Positions 45,217-54,509 of a stretch of 64,000 nt of DNA are shown here, piece after piece. Location: assembly GCF_030548295.1 (NCBI RefSeq), contig NZ_JAUOSB010000005.1, forward strand, positions 124,001 to 188,000, in the 5' to 3' direction. Origin of the DNA: Wenyingzhuangia sp. 2_MG-2023. GTDB taxonomy: Bacteria > Bacteroidota > Bacteroidia > Flavobacteriales > Flavobacteriaceae. The stretch's first letter is position 1; each line of letters opens with the position of its first letter. The position numbers and the translations under genes are program-made. The notes under the pieces were generated by a model. That model saw nothing but the letters and a program-made list of their open reading frames with translations. It searched no databases and was not told where the DNA came from.

Positions 45217-46770
45217 ATGAACTGGATTATATTCTTTTTTGCAATACAAATATTGCATTTTGCAGGAACTTGGAAACTGTATCAAAAAGCAGGCAGAAAA
45301 TCATGGGAAGCATTAGTCCCTATCTACAATGCTGTTGTTTTAATGAAAATTATCAACAGACCTATTTGGTGGGTGTTACTTTTGTTTATTCCTGTAATCA
45401 ATCTATTGATCTTTCCAGTTGTTTGGGTAGAAATAGCTAGAAGTTTCAGAAAATTTGACACCAAAGATACCTGGTTGGCTATTCTATCTTTAGGTTTTTA
45501 TAACTTTTACTTAAATTATGTTGTTTTTGACCAGTTAAAATACAACGAAAATAGAAGTACCAAACCGCCAAGTAAAACAGGTGAATGGGTAAGTTCTATT
45601 ACTTTTGCAATTGCAGCTGCCACGTTTGTGCATACTTATATTATGCAACCTTTTACCATTCCAACTTCTTCGTTAGAAAAGTCGTTATTAATTGGTGATT
45701 TTTTGTTTGTGAGTAAATTTCATTACGGAGCTAAAACACCAATTTCACCATTGGCATTGCCTATGGTACATGATTCTATACCTGGTACTTCATTACGTTC
45801 TTACATTAAAGGAATAGAATTGCCTTACTTTAGATTGCCTGGTTTTCAAAAAGTAAAAAGAAACGAAATTGTAGTGTTTAACTGGCCTTCTGACTCACTA
45901 GCATTGATGTGGGGAGACAATTCTGGAAAATTCACATACAAACCTATTGATAAAAAAACCAACTATGTAAAACGTTGCGTCGGAATTCCCGGAGACAGTC
46001 TGGAAATTAAAAACGGATACATTTACATTAACGGAGAACGTACTGTGTTACCAGACAGAGCCAAACCACAATTTAACTACTATGTAGACACAAAATCTCC
46101 TTTTACTGCAGATGAAATTATTCACTTCTATGGAGTAAATCCTACGGAGGCTTCAGTAATGAATCAAGAAAGAACCAAATATTTCATCAACTTAGACAAA
46201 GAACACGCTTTGTTGATGCAAAAAGACCCTAAAGTAATTTCTATAAAAAGAAGTATTGATCCTAAAGGAGTATATGATCCTAGTGTTTTTCCGCACGATC
46301 CACAATATGCTTGGAGTCAAGACAATTATGGTCCTATTTACATACCTGCTAAAGGAGATGTGATTGAATTGAACAAGAAAACGTTGCCTTTTTACCAAAG
46401 AATTATTTCTGAGTATGAGAAGAATGATTTTGAGATCAAAGAAAATGGAGATATTTACATCAATGGTACAAAAACAAATCAATACACCATTCAACAAGAT
46501 TACTTTTGGATGATGGGAGACAACCGTCAGCGTTCTTTAGATGCTCGTTATTGGGGATACACTCCGTTTGACCATGTAGTTGGTAAACCTGTATTTATTT
46601 GGATGAGCATTGATCAGAATGAAACGGCTATCAATAAAAAAATACGATGGGAAAGATTATTCACTACTGTACATGGTAGTGGAGAACCGAAATCTTACTT
46701 TCTTTACTTCTTAATAGCCATTGTTTTGTATTATGTTGGTAAAGAAGTATACAACAGAAGAAAAAAATAA
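45217..46770 (+). CDS. lepB: Signal peptidase I
   Basis: Removes Sec/Tat signal peptides. The protein is 517 residues, much longer than the E. coli enzyme. Three N-terminal helices (about 1-105) resemble a DUF5684-type region; a further helix (about 126-143) precedes the catalytic part. The catalytic dyad should be S152 in IPTSSLEKSLLIGD and K252 in NYVKRCVGIPGD. A large insertion (about 275-430) follows before box E (GDNRQRSLDARYWG), and a final membrane helix ends the chain. This layout is usual in Bacteroidota. Confidence 0.95.
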   Translation: MNWIIFFFAIQILHFAGTWKLYQKAGRKSWEALVPIYNAVVLMKIINRPIWWVLLLFIPVINLLIFPVVWVEIARSFRKFDTKDTWLAILSLGFYNFYLNYVVFDQLKYNENRSTKPPSKTGEWVSSITFAIAAATFVHTYIMQPFTIPTSSLEKSLLIGDFLFVSKFHYGAKTPISPLALPMVHDSIPGTSLRSYIKGIELPYFRLPGFQKVKRNEIVVFNWPSDSLALMWGDNSGKFTYKPIDKKTNYVKRCVGIPGDSLEIKNGYIYINGERTVLPDRAKPQFNYYVDTKSPFTADEIIHFYGVNPTEASVMNQERTKYFINLDKEHALLMQKDPKVISIKRSIDPKGVYDPSVFPHDPQYAWSQDNYGPIYIPAKGDVIELNKKTLPFYQRIISEYEKNDFEIKENGDIYINGTKTNQYTIQQDYFWMMGDNRQRSLDARYWGYTPFDHVVGKPVFIWMSIDQNETAINKKIRWERLFTTVHGSGEPKSYFLYFLIAIVLYYVGKEVYNRRKK

Positions 46771-46772
46771 AT

Positions 46773-47408
46773 ATGGTTAAAAACATAGTGATACAACCTG
46801 CATACTTTGCTCCCATAGCACAGTATGCAGCCATTATACAAGCCAATTCTATACTATTTGAAACACAAGATAACTTTGAGAAGCAAACATATAGGAACCG
46901 TTCATATATATATGCTGCTAATGGAAAACTACTGTTAAACATTCCTATTCAAAGTTCAAAAGGAGAAAAATTACTAAGCACTTCCGTTAAAATAAATTAC
47001 GCAGAAGATTGGCAAAAGCTACATTTTAAATCCATACAATCAGCATACCGTTCCTCTCCATTTTTTGAATATTATGAGCATGATTTGGCTCCAATTTTTG
47101 ATAAAAAATATACATACCTATCAGAATTACACCAAGATTGTCATCATTTTGTGATGGATGCATTGCAGGAAAACAAAACTTGTTCTAAAACTAAAGTTTA
47201 TACAAAAGAATATTCTCAAGATATAGATCTTAGAAATTGGACAAATCCAAAACAGAACTTACAACTTGATTTCCCTTCTTACATTCAAGTTTTTGATGAC
47301 AAACATGGGTTTATACCCAACCTGAGCATTCTAGATTTGATTTTTATGGAAGGTCCTAACGCAGGAATGTATTTAGAAAAATTAAATCTTAACCATGTTA
47401 ACCTATAA
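46773..47408 (+). CDS. WbqC-like family protein
   Basis: A 211-residue protein of the WbqC family: IQPAYFAPIAQYAAI at the start, then KQTYRNRSYIYAANGKLLLNIP. Some members occur in O-antigen clusters but no reaction is established. Placed 2 bases after lepB and overlapping the DUF6122 gene by 14 bases, so part of the same operon. Confidence 0.85.
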   Translation: MVKNIVIQPAYFAPIAQYAAIIQANSILFETQDNFEKQTYRNRSYIYAANGKLLLNIPIQSSKGEKLLSTSVKINYAEDWQKLHFKSIQSAYRSSPFFEYYEHDLAPIFDKKYTYLSELHQDCHHFVMDALQENKTCSKTKVYTKEYSQDIDLRNWTNPKQNLQLDFPSYIQVFDDKHGFIPNLSILDLIFMEGPNAGMYLEKLNLNHVNL

Positions 47409-47706
47409 GTTTATTGTACATTATAGTCTGCATTTTTTAGTTCCTGGTTTAATTGCTTATTTATACAACTCAAAAACATGGAAAAAAAACTGGCTGATAC
47501 TGATTGCTACAATGTTAGTAGATTTGGATCACTTACTGGCTAATCCAATTTTTGAGCCCAATAGATGTAGTATTAATTTTCACCCGTTACACAGCCTTTA
47601 TGCTATATTTATATACTTTTTACTGCTATTATTTCCTAAAACAAGACTGATAGCCATCGGTCTATTATTTCACATGTTAACTGATTTAATAGATTGTTTA
47701 CTATAA
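47395..47706 (+). CDS. DUF6122 family membrane protein
   Basis: A 103-residue membrane protein with about three helices. HYSLHFLVPGLIAYL, LVDLDHLLANPIF and HMLTDLIDCLL contain the conserved His and Asp residues, recalling metal-dependent membrane hydrolases, though that is speculation. It overlaps the WbqC gene by 14 bases, which suggests translational coupling. Confidence 0.8.
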   Translation: MLTYKFIVHYSLHFLVPGLIAYLYNSKTWKKNWLILIATMLVDLDHLLANPIFEPNRCSINFHPLHSLYAIFIYFLLLLFPKTRLIAIGLLFHMLTDLIDCLL

Positions 47707-47708
47707 AT

Positions 47709-47733
47709 AGTAATTTTTCCAAATAAAATTACT
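47709..47733. repeat. Inverted repeat upstream of the Crp/Fnr-type gene
   Basis: A 9-bp perfect inverted repeat (47709-47717 with 47725-47733) with a 7-base loop directly after the DUF6122 stop. No T run follows, so it is either a weak terminator or an operator for the regulator downstream. Confidence 0.35.
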
Positions 47734-47775
47734 TACATTTATTAATAGATTAATCAACCTGAACAACATTTATTT

Positions 47776-48354
47776 ATGGAAGTACTTATTAATTTCGTCA
47801 AAGAAATTTATCCCTTATCAAATGAAGGTTTTCAAAAACTACTAAGCATATCAGAAATTGTATCCTATAAGGCTGGTGATCACTTATGTGAATTAGGTTC
47901 TGTAAACGATCGTATCTTTTTTATTTTAAACGGAGTTACGAGAACCTACATGAAAGAAACCCCAGAATCTTCTGAGATCAACAAATCCATTTGCTTTACA
48001 GGAAACCTTGCAACATCCTTAAAATCAGCAATCAACAAATCTCCTGCTAACATTGCTTGCCAATGTTTAACGGATTGTTTAATTGTAGAAACAAAAGAAG
48101 AGGATTTGTCTAGACTTAGACAAGAAAGTCAAGAATTTAGTGAGTTTATGTATAGAACCCTAGAGGTAGAGTACACCAAATTAGAAGAATCTTTGATAGA
48201 TTTGCTCTCTAAAAACGCTACTGAAAGATATTTAGTATTGAGAGAAAAAATAAAAGATATTGATCAATTAATTCCTCAATACCACATTGCTTCTCATCTA
48301 GGTATTACACCAATACAACTAAGTAGAATTCGAAAAAAACTATTAAACAAGTAA
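47776..48354 (+). CDS. Crp/Fnr family transcriptional regulator
   Basis: A 192-residue regulator. Residues about 25-125 form a cyclic-nucleotide-binding-like beta-barrel (AGDHLCELGSVNDRIFFILNG) and about 150-190 a short winged helix with recognition helix HLGITPIQLSRIRKKL. No iron-sulfur cysteine pattern of Fnr is apparent. The effector and targets are unknown. It is followed by a strong terminator. Confidence 0.88.
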   Translation: MEVLINFVKEIYPLSNEGFQKLLSISEIVSYKAGDHLCELGSVNDRIFFILNGVTRTYMKETPESSEINKSICFTGNLATSLKSAINKSPANIACQCLTDCLIVETKEEDLSRLRQESQEFSEFMYRTLEVEYTKLEESLIDLLSKNATERYLVLREKIKDIDQLIPQYHIASHLGITPIQLSRIRKKLLNK

Positions 48355-48374
48355 TTTTCTTAGTTTTAAAACCA

Positions 48375-48415
48375 AAAAAAATCCCTTCAGTATAAACATG
48401 AAGGGATTTTTTTGT
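48375..48415. terminator. Bidirectional terminator
   Basis: A 15-bp stem (48375-48389 with 48399-48413) with a 9-base loop and T/A runs on both sides, between the Crp/Fnr-type gene and the converging DUF349 gene. Confidence 0.85.
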
Positions 48416-48426
48416 GTTAAAAATTT

Positions 48427-50133
48427 TTATTTCTGTAAAGATCTAAAATATTTCATCTTATTTTTTGCTGATTTTAATTTTATTTTTTCTTTTTCAATAG
48501 ATTTGATAACGGTATCAAACAAAGGGTTTCCTTTTTTGCTATTAGAAAAGAAACCTAAATTATTCTCCAATTGTTTTAAATCTTTCGTGGTAGCATCTAT
48601 CTCTTTTCTTAGTTGATCGTATTCATCATATAATTTTTTACTATCGATAGCATACCAATAAGCTATTTTTAACTGATATTTAATCAACTCAGCCTCTACC
48701 TTATCTGTTGGTAATTCTATGCCTTTAGAAATAACTTGTTGTATTTCTTGATCAATTTTATTTTTCTGTGTTGGAACCAATCCAAGCTCAAGCCAGTTTT
48801 TGATCAATTTTTTGTAAGTATCTAAACTTATTTCAGAAGTTTCTAATTCTTGAAGAAATTGAACTTTATCTTCATAACTATTTTGTTCTTCTGGTGTTCC
48901 TTCTTTTTTAACATTGTTCAACCTATCAAAATAAGCATCACAAGCAGCTTTAAATTCATTCCACAATGCATCTGCTTGTTTTCTTGGTACAAAACCAACT
49001 TTTTTCCATTCTGCTTGAATTCTTTTGAAAGTTTCTGTAGCCGCAGGAAAGTCAGTTGATTCTTTCCAATCTAACGCTTCTTGAATCAATGCTTGTTTCT
49101 GAGTCAACGCTTCTGATTGGGATTTCTTTTGCTCTTTAAAAAACTCATTTTTTGCATGGTTAAAAGCTTTGGTTGCTTCTTTAAAAATGTTCCAAACTTC
49201 ACCTGTTTTATTTTTTGGAATTTTACCAATTGCCAAAAATTGATCTTTCAAAACCTCAAAAGCATCGATACTTTTTTTCCAATCACCAAAACTTTTATTT
49301 TTAGAGAAATTAAAATTCTTGATTTCTTCTATTTTCTCAAGTTTTTTAGCATAATTTGCTTCTTCTTCTTTTTTTAATTCATTAGCAAATGCTGTTCTTT
49401 TCTGATGAATTTTATTTGTAATTTCCGAAAACTCTTGCCAAATAACCTCTCTATACTCTTTGGCTACAGGCCCAGTTTCTTCTTTCCAAATTTTATGTAA
49501 AAGCTGTAATTCATTAAACGCAAATAAAATATCTGAATGCTCTAACAACTCTTTTGCTTTCTGAACAATTTGTTGCTTTGCTTCTAAATTGTATTTAAAA
49601 TCAATAGCTCTCAAATCATTATTCATATGCAACAAATCGTAAAACTGTTCTACATACAAATGATAATTACCCCACATTTCTTGGTATTTATCAGAAGCAA
49701 CTGAACCAATTTCTTTCCAATCTGCTTGTAATTGCTGAAACTCTTTGTAAGCACTAGAAACATCTCCCTTTTCTACCAAAGCTTTAATGGCAGCAATAAC
49801 AGCTTCTCTCTTTGCTAAATTGTTTTCTAACTCTTTGTTTATTTTATGATGGTGCTCTTTCTTTTTATCCAAGTAAGATTTCCATAAATTTTTAAAAGTA
49901 ATCTGTATAGGTTGAATGTATTCAAAATCTATTTCATTTCCTCCTTCATTTATAAAAGCCTCTTTTGCTTTAGCCACATCTTCATTATGCTGAAGATAGA
50001 AAGAAGCTCTTATCGCGTTAGCTTCATCTTTAATATCTTGTATTGGCTTTTCAGCAATAAGATTATTTAATGCGCTAACTAAATCATCTAACGACATTGT
50101 TTTGTAGTCTGTAGATTGAATCTCATTCTCCAT
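48427..50133 (-). CDS. DUF349 repeat protein
   Basis: A protein of about 568 residues, highly charged and helical, built from several copies of a unit of about 70 residues with a conserved Trp and a late acidic stretch, for example LQADWKEIGSVASDKYQEMW and IQAEWKKVGFVPRKQADALW. This is DUF349, common in Bacteroidota, function unknown. Two ATGs are possible (50145 and 50133); I prefer 50133, MENEIQST. A good promoter precedes it. Confidence 0.88.
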   Translation of the reverse strand: MENEIQSTDYKTMSLDDLVSALNNLIAEKPIQDIKDEANAIRASFYLQHNEDVAKAKEAFINEGGNEIDFEYIQPIQITFKNLWKSYLDKKKEHHHKINKELENNLAKREAVIAAIKALVEKGDVSSAYKEFQQLQADWKEIGSVASDKYQEMWGNYHLYVEQFYDLLHMNNDLRAIDFKYNLEAKQQIVQKAKELLEHSDILFAFNELQLLHKIWKEETGPVAKEYREVIWQEFSEITNKIHQKRTAFANELKKEEEANYAKKLEKIEEIKNFNFSKNKSFGDWKKSIDAFEVLKDQFLAIGKIPKNKTGEVWNIFKEATKAFNHAKNEFFKEQKKSQSEALTQKQALIQEALDWKESTDFPAATETFKRIQAEWKKVGFVPRKQADALWNEFKAACDAYFDRLNNVKKEGTPEEQNSYEDKVQFLQELETSEISLDTYKKLIKNWLELGLVPTQKNKIDQEIQQVISKGIELPTDKVEAELIKYQLKIAYWYAIDSKKLYDEYDQLRKEIDATTKDLKQLENNLGFFSNSKKGNPLFDTVIKSIEKEKIKLKSAKNKMKYFRSLQK

Positions 50134-50166
50134 GGTAAGTATCATTGTTTGTAATTACTTTTTATT

Positions 50167-50196
50167 CAAATATATAGATTTTGCCAAATTAATCAA
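50167..50196 (-). promoter_or_regulatory. Promoter of the DUF349 gene
   Basis: On the minus strand TTG (50196-50194), 19 bases, then TATATTTG (50174-50167): both Bacteroidota boxes at the expected spacing. Transcription should start near 50160. Confidence 0.65.
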
Positions 50197-50202
50197 TAAT
50201 AG

Positions 50203-51600
50203 TTAATTAGCTTTATTTATTTGAGGTGTATTATAGTTTATAAAGGTTATTTTTTGATTTGGATCAATCTCAAATTCTTTATGCACTTTATTTCCATTAA
50301 AACCAGTCGCTTCTATTTTTACTTGCGTATTTTGATCTTCTAACGGAATTCTTGTGTAATAAATTTTATTAGGAAGTGTTTGCCAATTTCTTGTGTCGCT
50401 TTTTTCTGTAATAGCATTAAACAAACCAACTAAAGCTCCTAAATTTGCATTCTGATCTTTGATAATTTTTTCTGACATTTTTTTAGCGGCCAACCTCAAC
50501 ACAACTTTTCCTATTTCTCTTAGTGTTCTATCTTTTAAAGTCTCTTTTGCTATAACAGAATAATCTTGTACCAATTCTAAAGGATATTTTTTTTGATCTA
50601 CAATAACCTTTGCGTTGGAAAAATAAGAAGGTCTGTCTTCGTATTTAGGAAAAGAAACATTGATGACACTCAAATCTGAAAAACGACTATTTTGAGATGA
50701 ACTTACCGGAACAGGAATATTCATTCCTAATTCCTCATTTGTAATGGTTACAAATCCATTGTTGTACCTACCTGGCAATTGTGTAAACGTAAAATATGTT
50801 TGTGATTTGTATGGAATCATTCCATTTTCCCAAAAAACAATCAGGCTTTTTTCTGTTGTTTTTGGAGTATATTTAAGTTTAAAAAGCTCACTGTACCTTA
50901 ACTCATCGCTAGTAAAGCCTAAATAATGAGCGGTGTTTATAAGATCTTGTTTTAATTGAGTTGGAATAGAAACTCCAAAATAACTCCCTTCGTTTTCCAA
51001 ATACAATTCTACTGCATTTCTATAAGAAATAAAAGCATCGTTTAAATTGCCCGTTACCTCATACAACAAACCTTGTAAATTTAGCGAAAAAGCATCACTA
51101 GTATATCGGTTTTTTTTACCTTCGGGGTATTTGTCGTTAATTTTTTGCAGTTGCAAATTGATTCTTTTTGCCTCTACCAAAGCATCATCATATTGATTTA
51201 AAAAAATATAATTCAATGCTTTGTAATAATGAATGGCCACTTTCTCAAAGTCTTCACTTCTATACGTTTCCTTTTCTGGATTGGTCAGTACTCCTAAAAT
51301 TTGATTTCCAAAATTATTCTTATGGTCTTCAATCAATATATCTGCCTCATTAAACAACTCATTACTCAACTTGTACTCTTTTTGTAAATGAGCTATTTTT
51401 CCCTTTTCTAAATAATTTAATAGTTTATTTCTCTTTTTATTTAAGAATTTACTTTTCTCAATTTTTTTATATGCGCTTTCATAGTTTTCCTGCTGAATCT
51501 GCTCTTGATAATCAATACTCAAATCATGATAGCTTGCACAACTAATAATTAATTGCACAAATGTCAAAACAAATAAATATTTAAAAAATGTTGCTTTCAT
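50203..51600 (-). CDS. COG3014 family lipoprotein
   Basis: A 465-residue lipoprotein (signal ending LIISCASYHD, lipidation at the Cys) with a TPR-like helical N-terminal half (YESAYKKIEKSKFL; NLQGLLYEVTGNLNDAFISYRNA) and a beta-rich C-terminal half. COG3014 genes commonly lie next to LpoB-like genes, as here. The role is probably in the envelope but not established. A terminator-like hairpin separates it from lpoB upstream. Confidence 0.82.
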   Translation of the reverse strand: MKATFFKYLFVLTFVQLIISCASYHDLSIDYQEQIQQENYESAYKKIEKSKFLNKKRNKLLNYLEKGKIAHLQKEYKLSNELFNEADILIEDHKNNFGNQILGVLTNPEKETYRSEDFEKVAIHYYKALNYIFLNQYDDALVEAKRINLQLQKINDKYPEGKKNRYTSDAFSLNLQGLLYEVTGNLNDAFISYRNAVELYLENEGSYFGVSIPTQLKQDLINTAHYLGFTSDELRYSELFKLKYTPKTTEKSLIVFWENGMIPYKSQTYFTFTQLPGRYNNGFVTITNEELGMNIPVPVSSSQNSRFSDLSVINVSFPKYEDRPSYFSNAKVIVDQKKYPLELVQDYSVIAKETLKDRTLREIGKVVLRLAAKKMSEKIIKDQNANLGALVGLFNAITEKSDTRNWQTLPNKIYYTRIPLEDQNTQVKIEATGFNGNKVHKEFEIDPNQKITFINYNTPQINKAN

Positions 51601-51611
51601 TCTATGAAATT

Positions 51612-51646
51612 AAAAAACTGTTTAGAATTTAAAATACTCTAAACAG
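51612..51646 (-). terminator. Terminator-like hairpin between the LpoB-like and COG3014 genes
   Basis: On the minus strand a 9-bp stem (51646-51638 with 51626-51618), 11-base loop, then six T. It lies in the 69-base gap, so it may reduce read-through into the COG3014 gene. Confidence 0.55.
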
Positions 51647-51669
51647 CTTTTATAAATTTAGAATTTCAA

Positions 51670-52257
51670 TTAGTTTTTAACAAACTTTTTGATTTTCTTT
51701 TCTCCAAACCAAACTTTTTCATTGGTTTCTATATTTGTCAAAACCAGATCTATTTGGTAATAAACTACCTTGTCACGTTTGTGAGCATCTACTATAGAAT
51801 TGATACTTCCTTGTAACATGTAATCTGCTCCTGTTTCTAAACCAAACTTTTTAACAGTAGACATAGCCGAGTTTTCTTGTTGATCTGCTCTTTCTGCTCT
51901 TAATTCATTTCTCATTTCTCCGCCTTGCACCACTCGTGCTCGTTGAGATTTTACCAATGCTTTTTCTATTTCAACAGTAAACAACTCTGCATCTATATGC
52001 TCATGAGATTTGTTACGAACCAAACCAACAATAATCACAGGTTTTTTTCCAGTTTCAATAGTATGAGTTGTCAACCAATCTCCCAAAACAGCTTGAGTAC
52101 TCAAATCTTGAGCAGCCATTTGAGCATCTGTATCGTTCCATCTTCCGCTAATATCTATTTGTTCATCCGCAGCAACTCTTGTTATTTTTCTTGAACAAGA
52201 TTCCATTGTAAAAAAGCCAACAGTTGCCAATGCCAAAACTATAATTCTTTTTTTCAT
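51670..52257 (-). CDS. LpoB-like lipoprotein (penicillin-binding protein activator family)
   Basis: A 195-residue lipoprotein (signal ending TMESC) that matches the LpoB/CsgG-like fold: RAADEQ-type linker, DISGRWNDTDAQMAAQDL, KKPVIIVGLVRNKSHEHID, and GADYMLQGSINSIVD. In enterobacteria LpoB activates PBP1b; in Bacteroidota such an action is unproved. It forms a leftward set with the upstream hypothetical gene and the COG3014 gene. Confidence 0.85.
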   Translation of the reverse strand: MKKRIIVLALATVGFFTMESCSRKITRVAADEQIDISGRWNDTDAQMAAQDLSTQAVLGDWLTTHTIETGKKPVIIVGLVRNKSHEHIDAELFTVEIEKALVKSQRARVVQGGEMRNELRAERADQQENSAMSTVKKFGLETGADYMLQGSINSIVDAHKRDKVVYYQIDLVLTNIETNEKVWFGEKKIKKFVKN

Positions 52258-52277
52258 TTCTGATTCTATTTAATTTA

Positions 52278-52709
52278 CTATCTAATATGATACAAACCTC
52301 CAATAAATGGAGAACTCAATCCGCTAAAAACTGAGAAACCTCTTCTGTGTCCAAAACTCAATCCAAATGAGGTATTCCAACCAAAATTATTCCAGCCATA
52401 ATTGTTATACCCACTTCTATACACTCTATATTTTGTATTTTTAGCTTCTTCCATTCGCTCCTCATGTCTCCATAAAGATCTCATAGCTCTATTATCTTTT
52501 CGTATTTTTTTACGAATTCTTTTTTCTTCCATCGGGTCTATTGCCACATAGGTTTCTTGAGCAGTAGTTCCTTGTTTGGTCGTATAAGTATCACTTACTT
52601 TTAAGTATTTTTGATAACTTTTTTCGTGATTTGGATTCTGATCTTTATTTTCTTGTGCTACTAAACCAATAGAACACATAAACAAAGCAATAATATAAAT
52701 TGTTTTCAT
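52278..52709 (-). CDS. Hypothetical secreted protein with Gly/Asn/Trp-rich tail
   Basis: A 143-residue protein with a signal peptide (MKTIYIIALFMCSIGLVAQ) and no lipobox. The centre is charged (EEKRIRKKIRKDNRAMRS), while the C-terminal third is rich in Gly, Asn, Tyr and Trp (YNNYGWNNFGWNTSFGLSFG). I do not recognise a family. First of three genes with the LpoB-like and COG3014 lipoproteins, so an envelope role is likely. Confidence 0.65.
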   Translation of the reverse strand: MKTIYIIALFMCSIGLVAQENKDQNPNHEKSYQKYLKVSDTYTTKQGTTAQETYVAIDPMEEKRIRKKIRKDNRAMRSLWRHEERMEEAKNTKYRVYRSGYNNYGWNNFGWNTSFGLSFGHRRGFSVFSGLSSPFIGGLYHIR

Positions 52710-52768
52710 ATGTAGTGCATTTTAAATGTTAGTATAAAATTAAATAAAATATAACAAATATTATACCG

Positions 52769-53515
52769 TTACTTATTGTTCCATATTTCCCATGATTTTT
52801 CAGCTTGCAACTCCAACATTTGCAATCCGTTTTTTACAACAGCTCCCTGTTCTCTTCCCAAACGTAAAAAAGTAGTTTCTGATGGATTGTAAATCAAATC
52901 AAATAATAAATGTTTTTCACTTAAGTATTGATAAGGCACATTTGGCTTTAGCTCAATATCTGGAAAAGTACCCAAAGGAGAACAGTTTACCAAAACCGTA
53001 TACTCTTTAAGAATTTCTTCTGTCAATTGCTCATAACTAAACTTCTCTTGCGTTCCTATTCTTGACACAAATTTATACGATATTCCTAACTTCTTAAAAG
53101 CATAAGCTACCGCTTTAGAAGCCCCTCCTGTTCCTAATATTAACGCATGAGTGTGATGTTCTTTTAGCAAAGGCTGTATAGAGTTCTGAAAACCATACAC
53201 ATCTGTATTGTAACCGATTGCAGAACCATCATTATTTAATTTTATGGTATTTACGGCTCCAATTTCTCTAGCATCTTCATCTATTTCAGTTAAAAAAGGT
53301 TGAACCTCTTGTTTGTAAGGAATGGTAACATTCAATCCCTTTAACCCTTTTTCTTTCTTTTCTATAATCTCTTTCAATAACAAAATCTCCTCCAAATCAA
53401 AGTTCACGTATTGGTGATCTTCCAATCCCATTTTTTCAAATTTTTCTTTAAAATATCCTCTAGAAAATGAATACGAAATATTTTTCCCTACCAATCCAAA
53501 TGTAGTCAAACTCAT
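52769..53515 (-). CDS. aroE: Shikimate dehydrogenase
   Basis: Reduces 3-dehydroshikimate to shikimate with NADPH. The 248 residues show the substrate motif SYSFSRGYFKEKF, NVTIPYK with the catalytic Lys, AVNTI, NTDVYGF and the nucleotide loop GTGGASKAVAYAF. No other shikimate-pathway gene is near. Its ATG overlaps the stop of the upstream DUF368 gene by one base (TAATG). Confidence 0.95.
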   Translation of the reverse strand: MSLTTFGLVGKNISYSFSRGYFKEKFEKMGLEDHQYVNFDLEEILLLKEIIEKKEKGLKGLNVTIPYKQEVQPFLTEIDEDAREIGAVNTIKLNNDGSAIGYNTDVYGFQNSIQPLLKEHHTHALILGTGGASKAVAYAFKKLGISYKFVSRIGTQEKFSYEQLTEEILKEYTVLVNCSPLGTFPDIELKPNVPYQYLSEKHLLFDLIYNPSETTFLRLGREQGAVVKNGLQMLELQAEKSWEIWNNK

Positions 53516-54507
53516 TATTTTTTAATTTTTGAATAGTATTCAATTCCCAACACAAGAAAAACTCCTGTTAATACAAATACTATTGCTATTATATTATGTT
53601 GCAAAGTAACATCTGGCAAGTACTTATCAAAGCCAACAATCACTTTTTGATTGTATTTATCTACAATATGTGTCCCATTAAACTCTGCATAAATTTCATT
53701 TTTCCACGGCCACACTGTTCCCAAAGAACCAATGATGAAACCGATAATAATTGCATTTACTATTTTTTCCCATTTGTTTAGCACAAAGGCCAACATTTTA
53801 GAAAAAAAAATCAATCCAGTTACAGATCCTAATGTAAAAATCGCAAAAATAGTTAGGTATTCTTGGCTTGTACTTTCTTCTAACACAGAGAGATTAAAAG
53901 ATAAAAGCTCCAGTCCAACATTTCCAATTACATTTACGGTGTCTACCAATAAAAACACGTAATTCCCAAGCAACATTAACAAATAAGAACCTGACAACCC
54001 TGGAATTGTCATTCCAGAAACACCAATAATTCCACAAAAAAAAACAAACCAAAGATTGTGGTTTTCAGAGCTTGGTTCTATAAAATTAATAGCAACTCCA
54101 ATAGCAACTCCTACCAGTAAAGAAACATAACTTTTTAATTCCCAATTAGGGTATTTTCTAATCAAATAAATTCCAGAACCTATAATCATTCCAAAAAACA
54201 AAGACCAAACTTGCAGTTCTTGGTGTTCTAAAAAATAATCTAAAACTCTAGAAACGGTAAAATAGCTAAAAACAATTCCACCCAATATAAAAACCAAAAA
54301 CTTGGCATTAATGTATTCGTAAAAGCTTTTAAAACTTCTTTTAAAAAGCAGCCCAAAAGCTTTAGAATTAATTTTTTGAAATGAATAAATCAACTCATTG
54401 TAAAAACCCAAAACATATGCCACTGCCCCTCCGGAAACTCCAGGAACTTTATTTGCAGTTCCCATTAGTATTCCTTTGATAAAAAGTGAAATTGTTTTTG
54501 GAAACAT
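53515..54507 (-). CDS. DUF368 membrane protein (PopT-like polyprenyl-phosphate transporter), copy 2
   Basis: A 330-residue multipass protein of DUF368. The family motif appears twice: NKVPGVSGGAVAYVLGFY near the N-terminus and TIPGLSGSYLLMLLGNY in the middle. DUF368 (PopT) proteins were recently shown to return undecaprenyl phosphate, the lipid carrier of cell-wall synthesis, across the inner membrane. It lies 2 bases after a paralogue in the same direction. Confidence 0.88.
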   Translation of the reverse strand: MFPKTISLFIKGILMGTANKVPGVSGGAVAYVLGFYNELIYSFQKINSKAFGLLFKRSFKSFYEYINAKFLVFILGGIVFSYFTVSRVLDYFLEHQELQVWSLFFGMIIGSGIYLIRKYPNWELKSYVSLLVGVAIGVAINFIEPSSENHNLWFVFFCGIIGVSGMTIPGLSGSYLLMLLGNYVFLLVDTVNVIGNVGLELLSFNLSVLEESTSQEYLTIFAIFTLGSVTGLIFFSKMLAFVLNKWEKIVNAIIIGFIIGSLGTVWPWKNEIYAEFNGTHIVDKYNQKVIVGFDKYLPDVTLQHNIIAIVFVLTGVFLVLGIEYYSKIKK

Positions 54508-54509
54508 AA

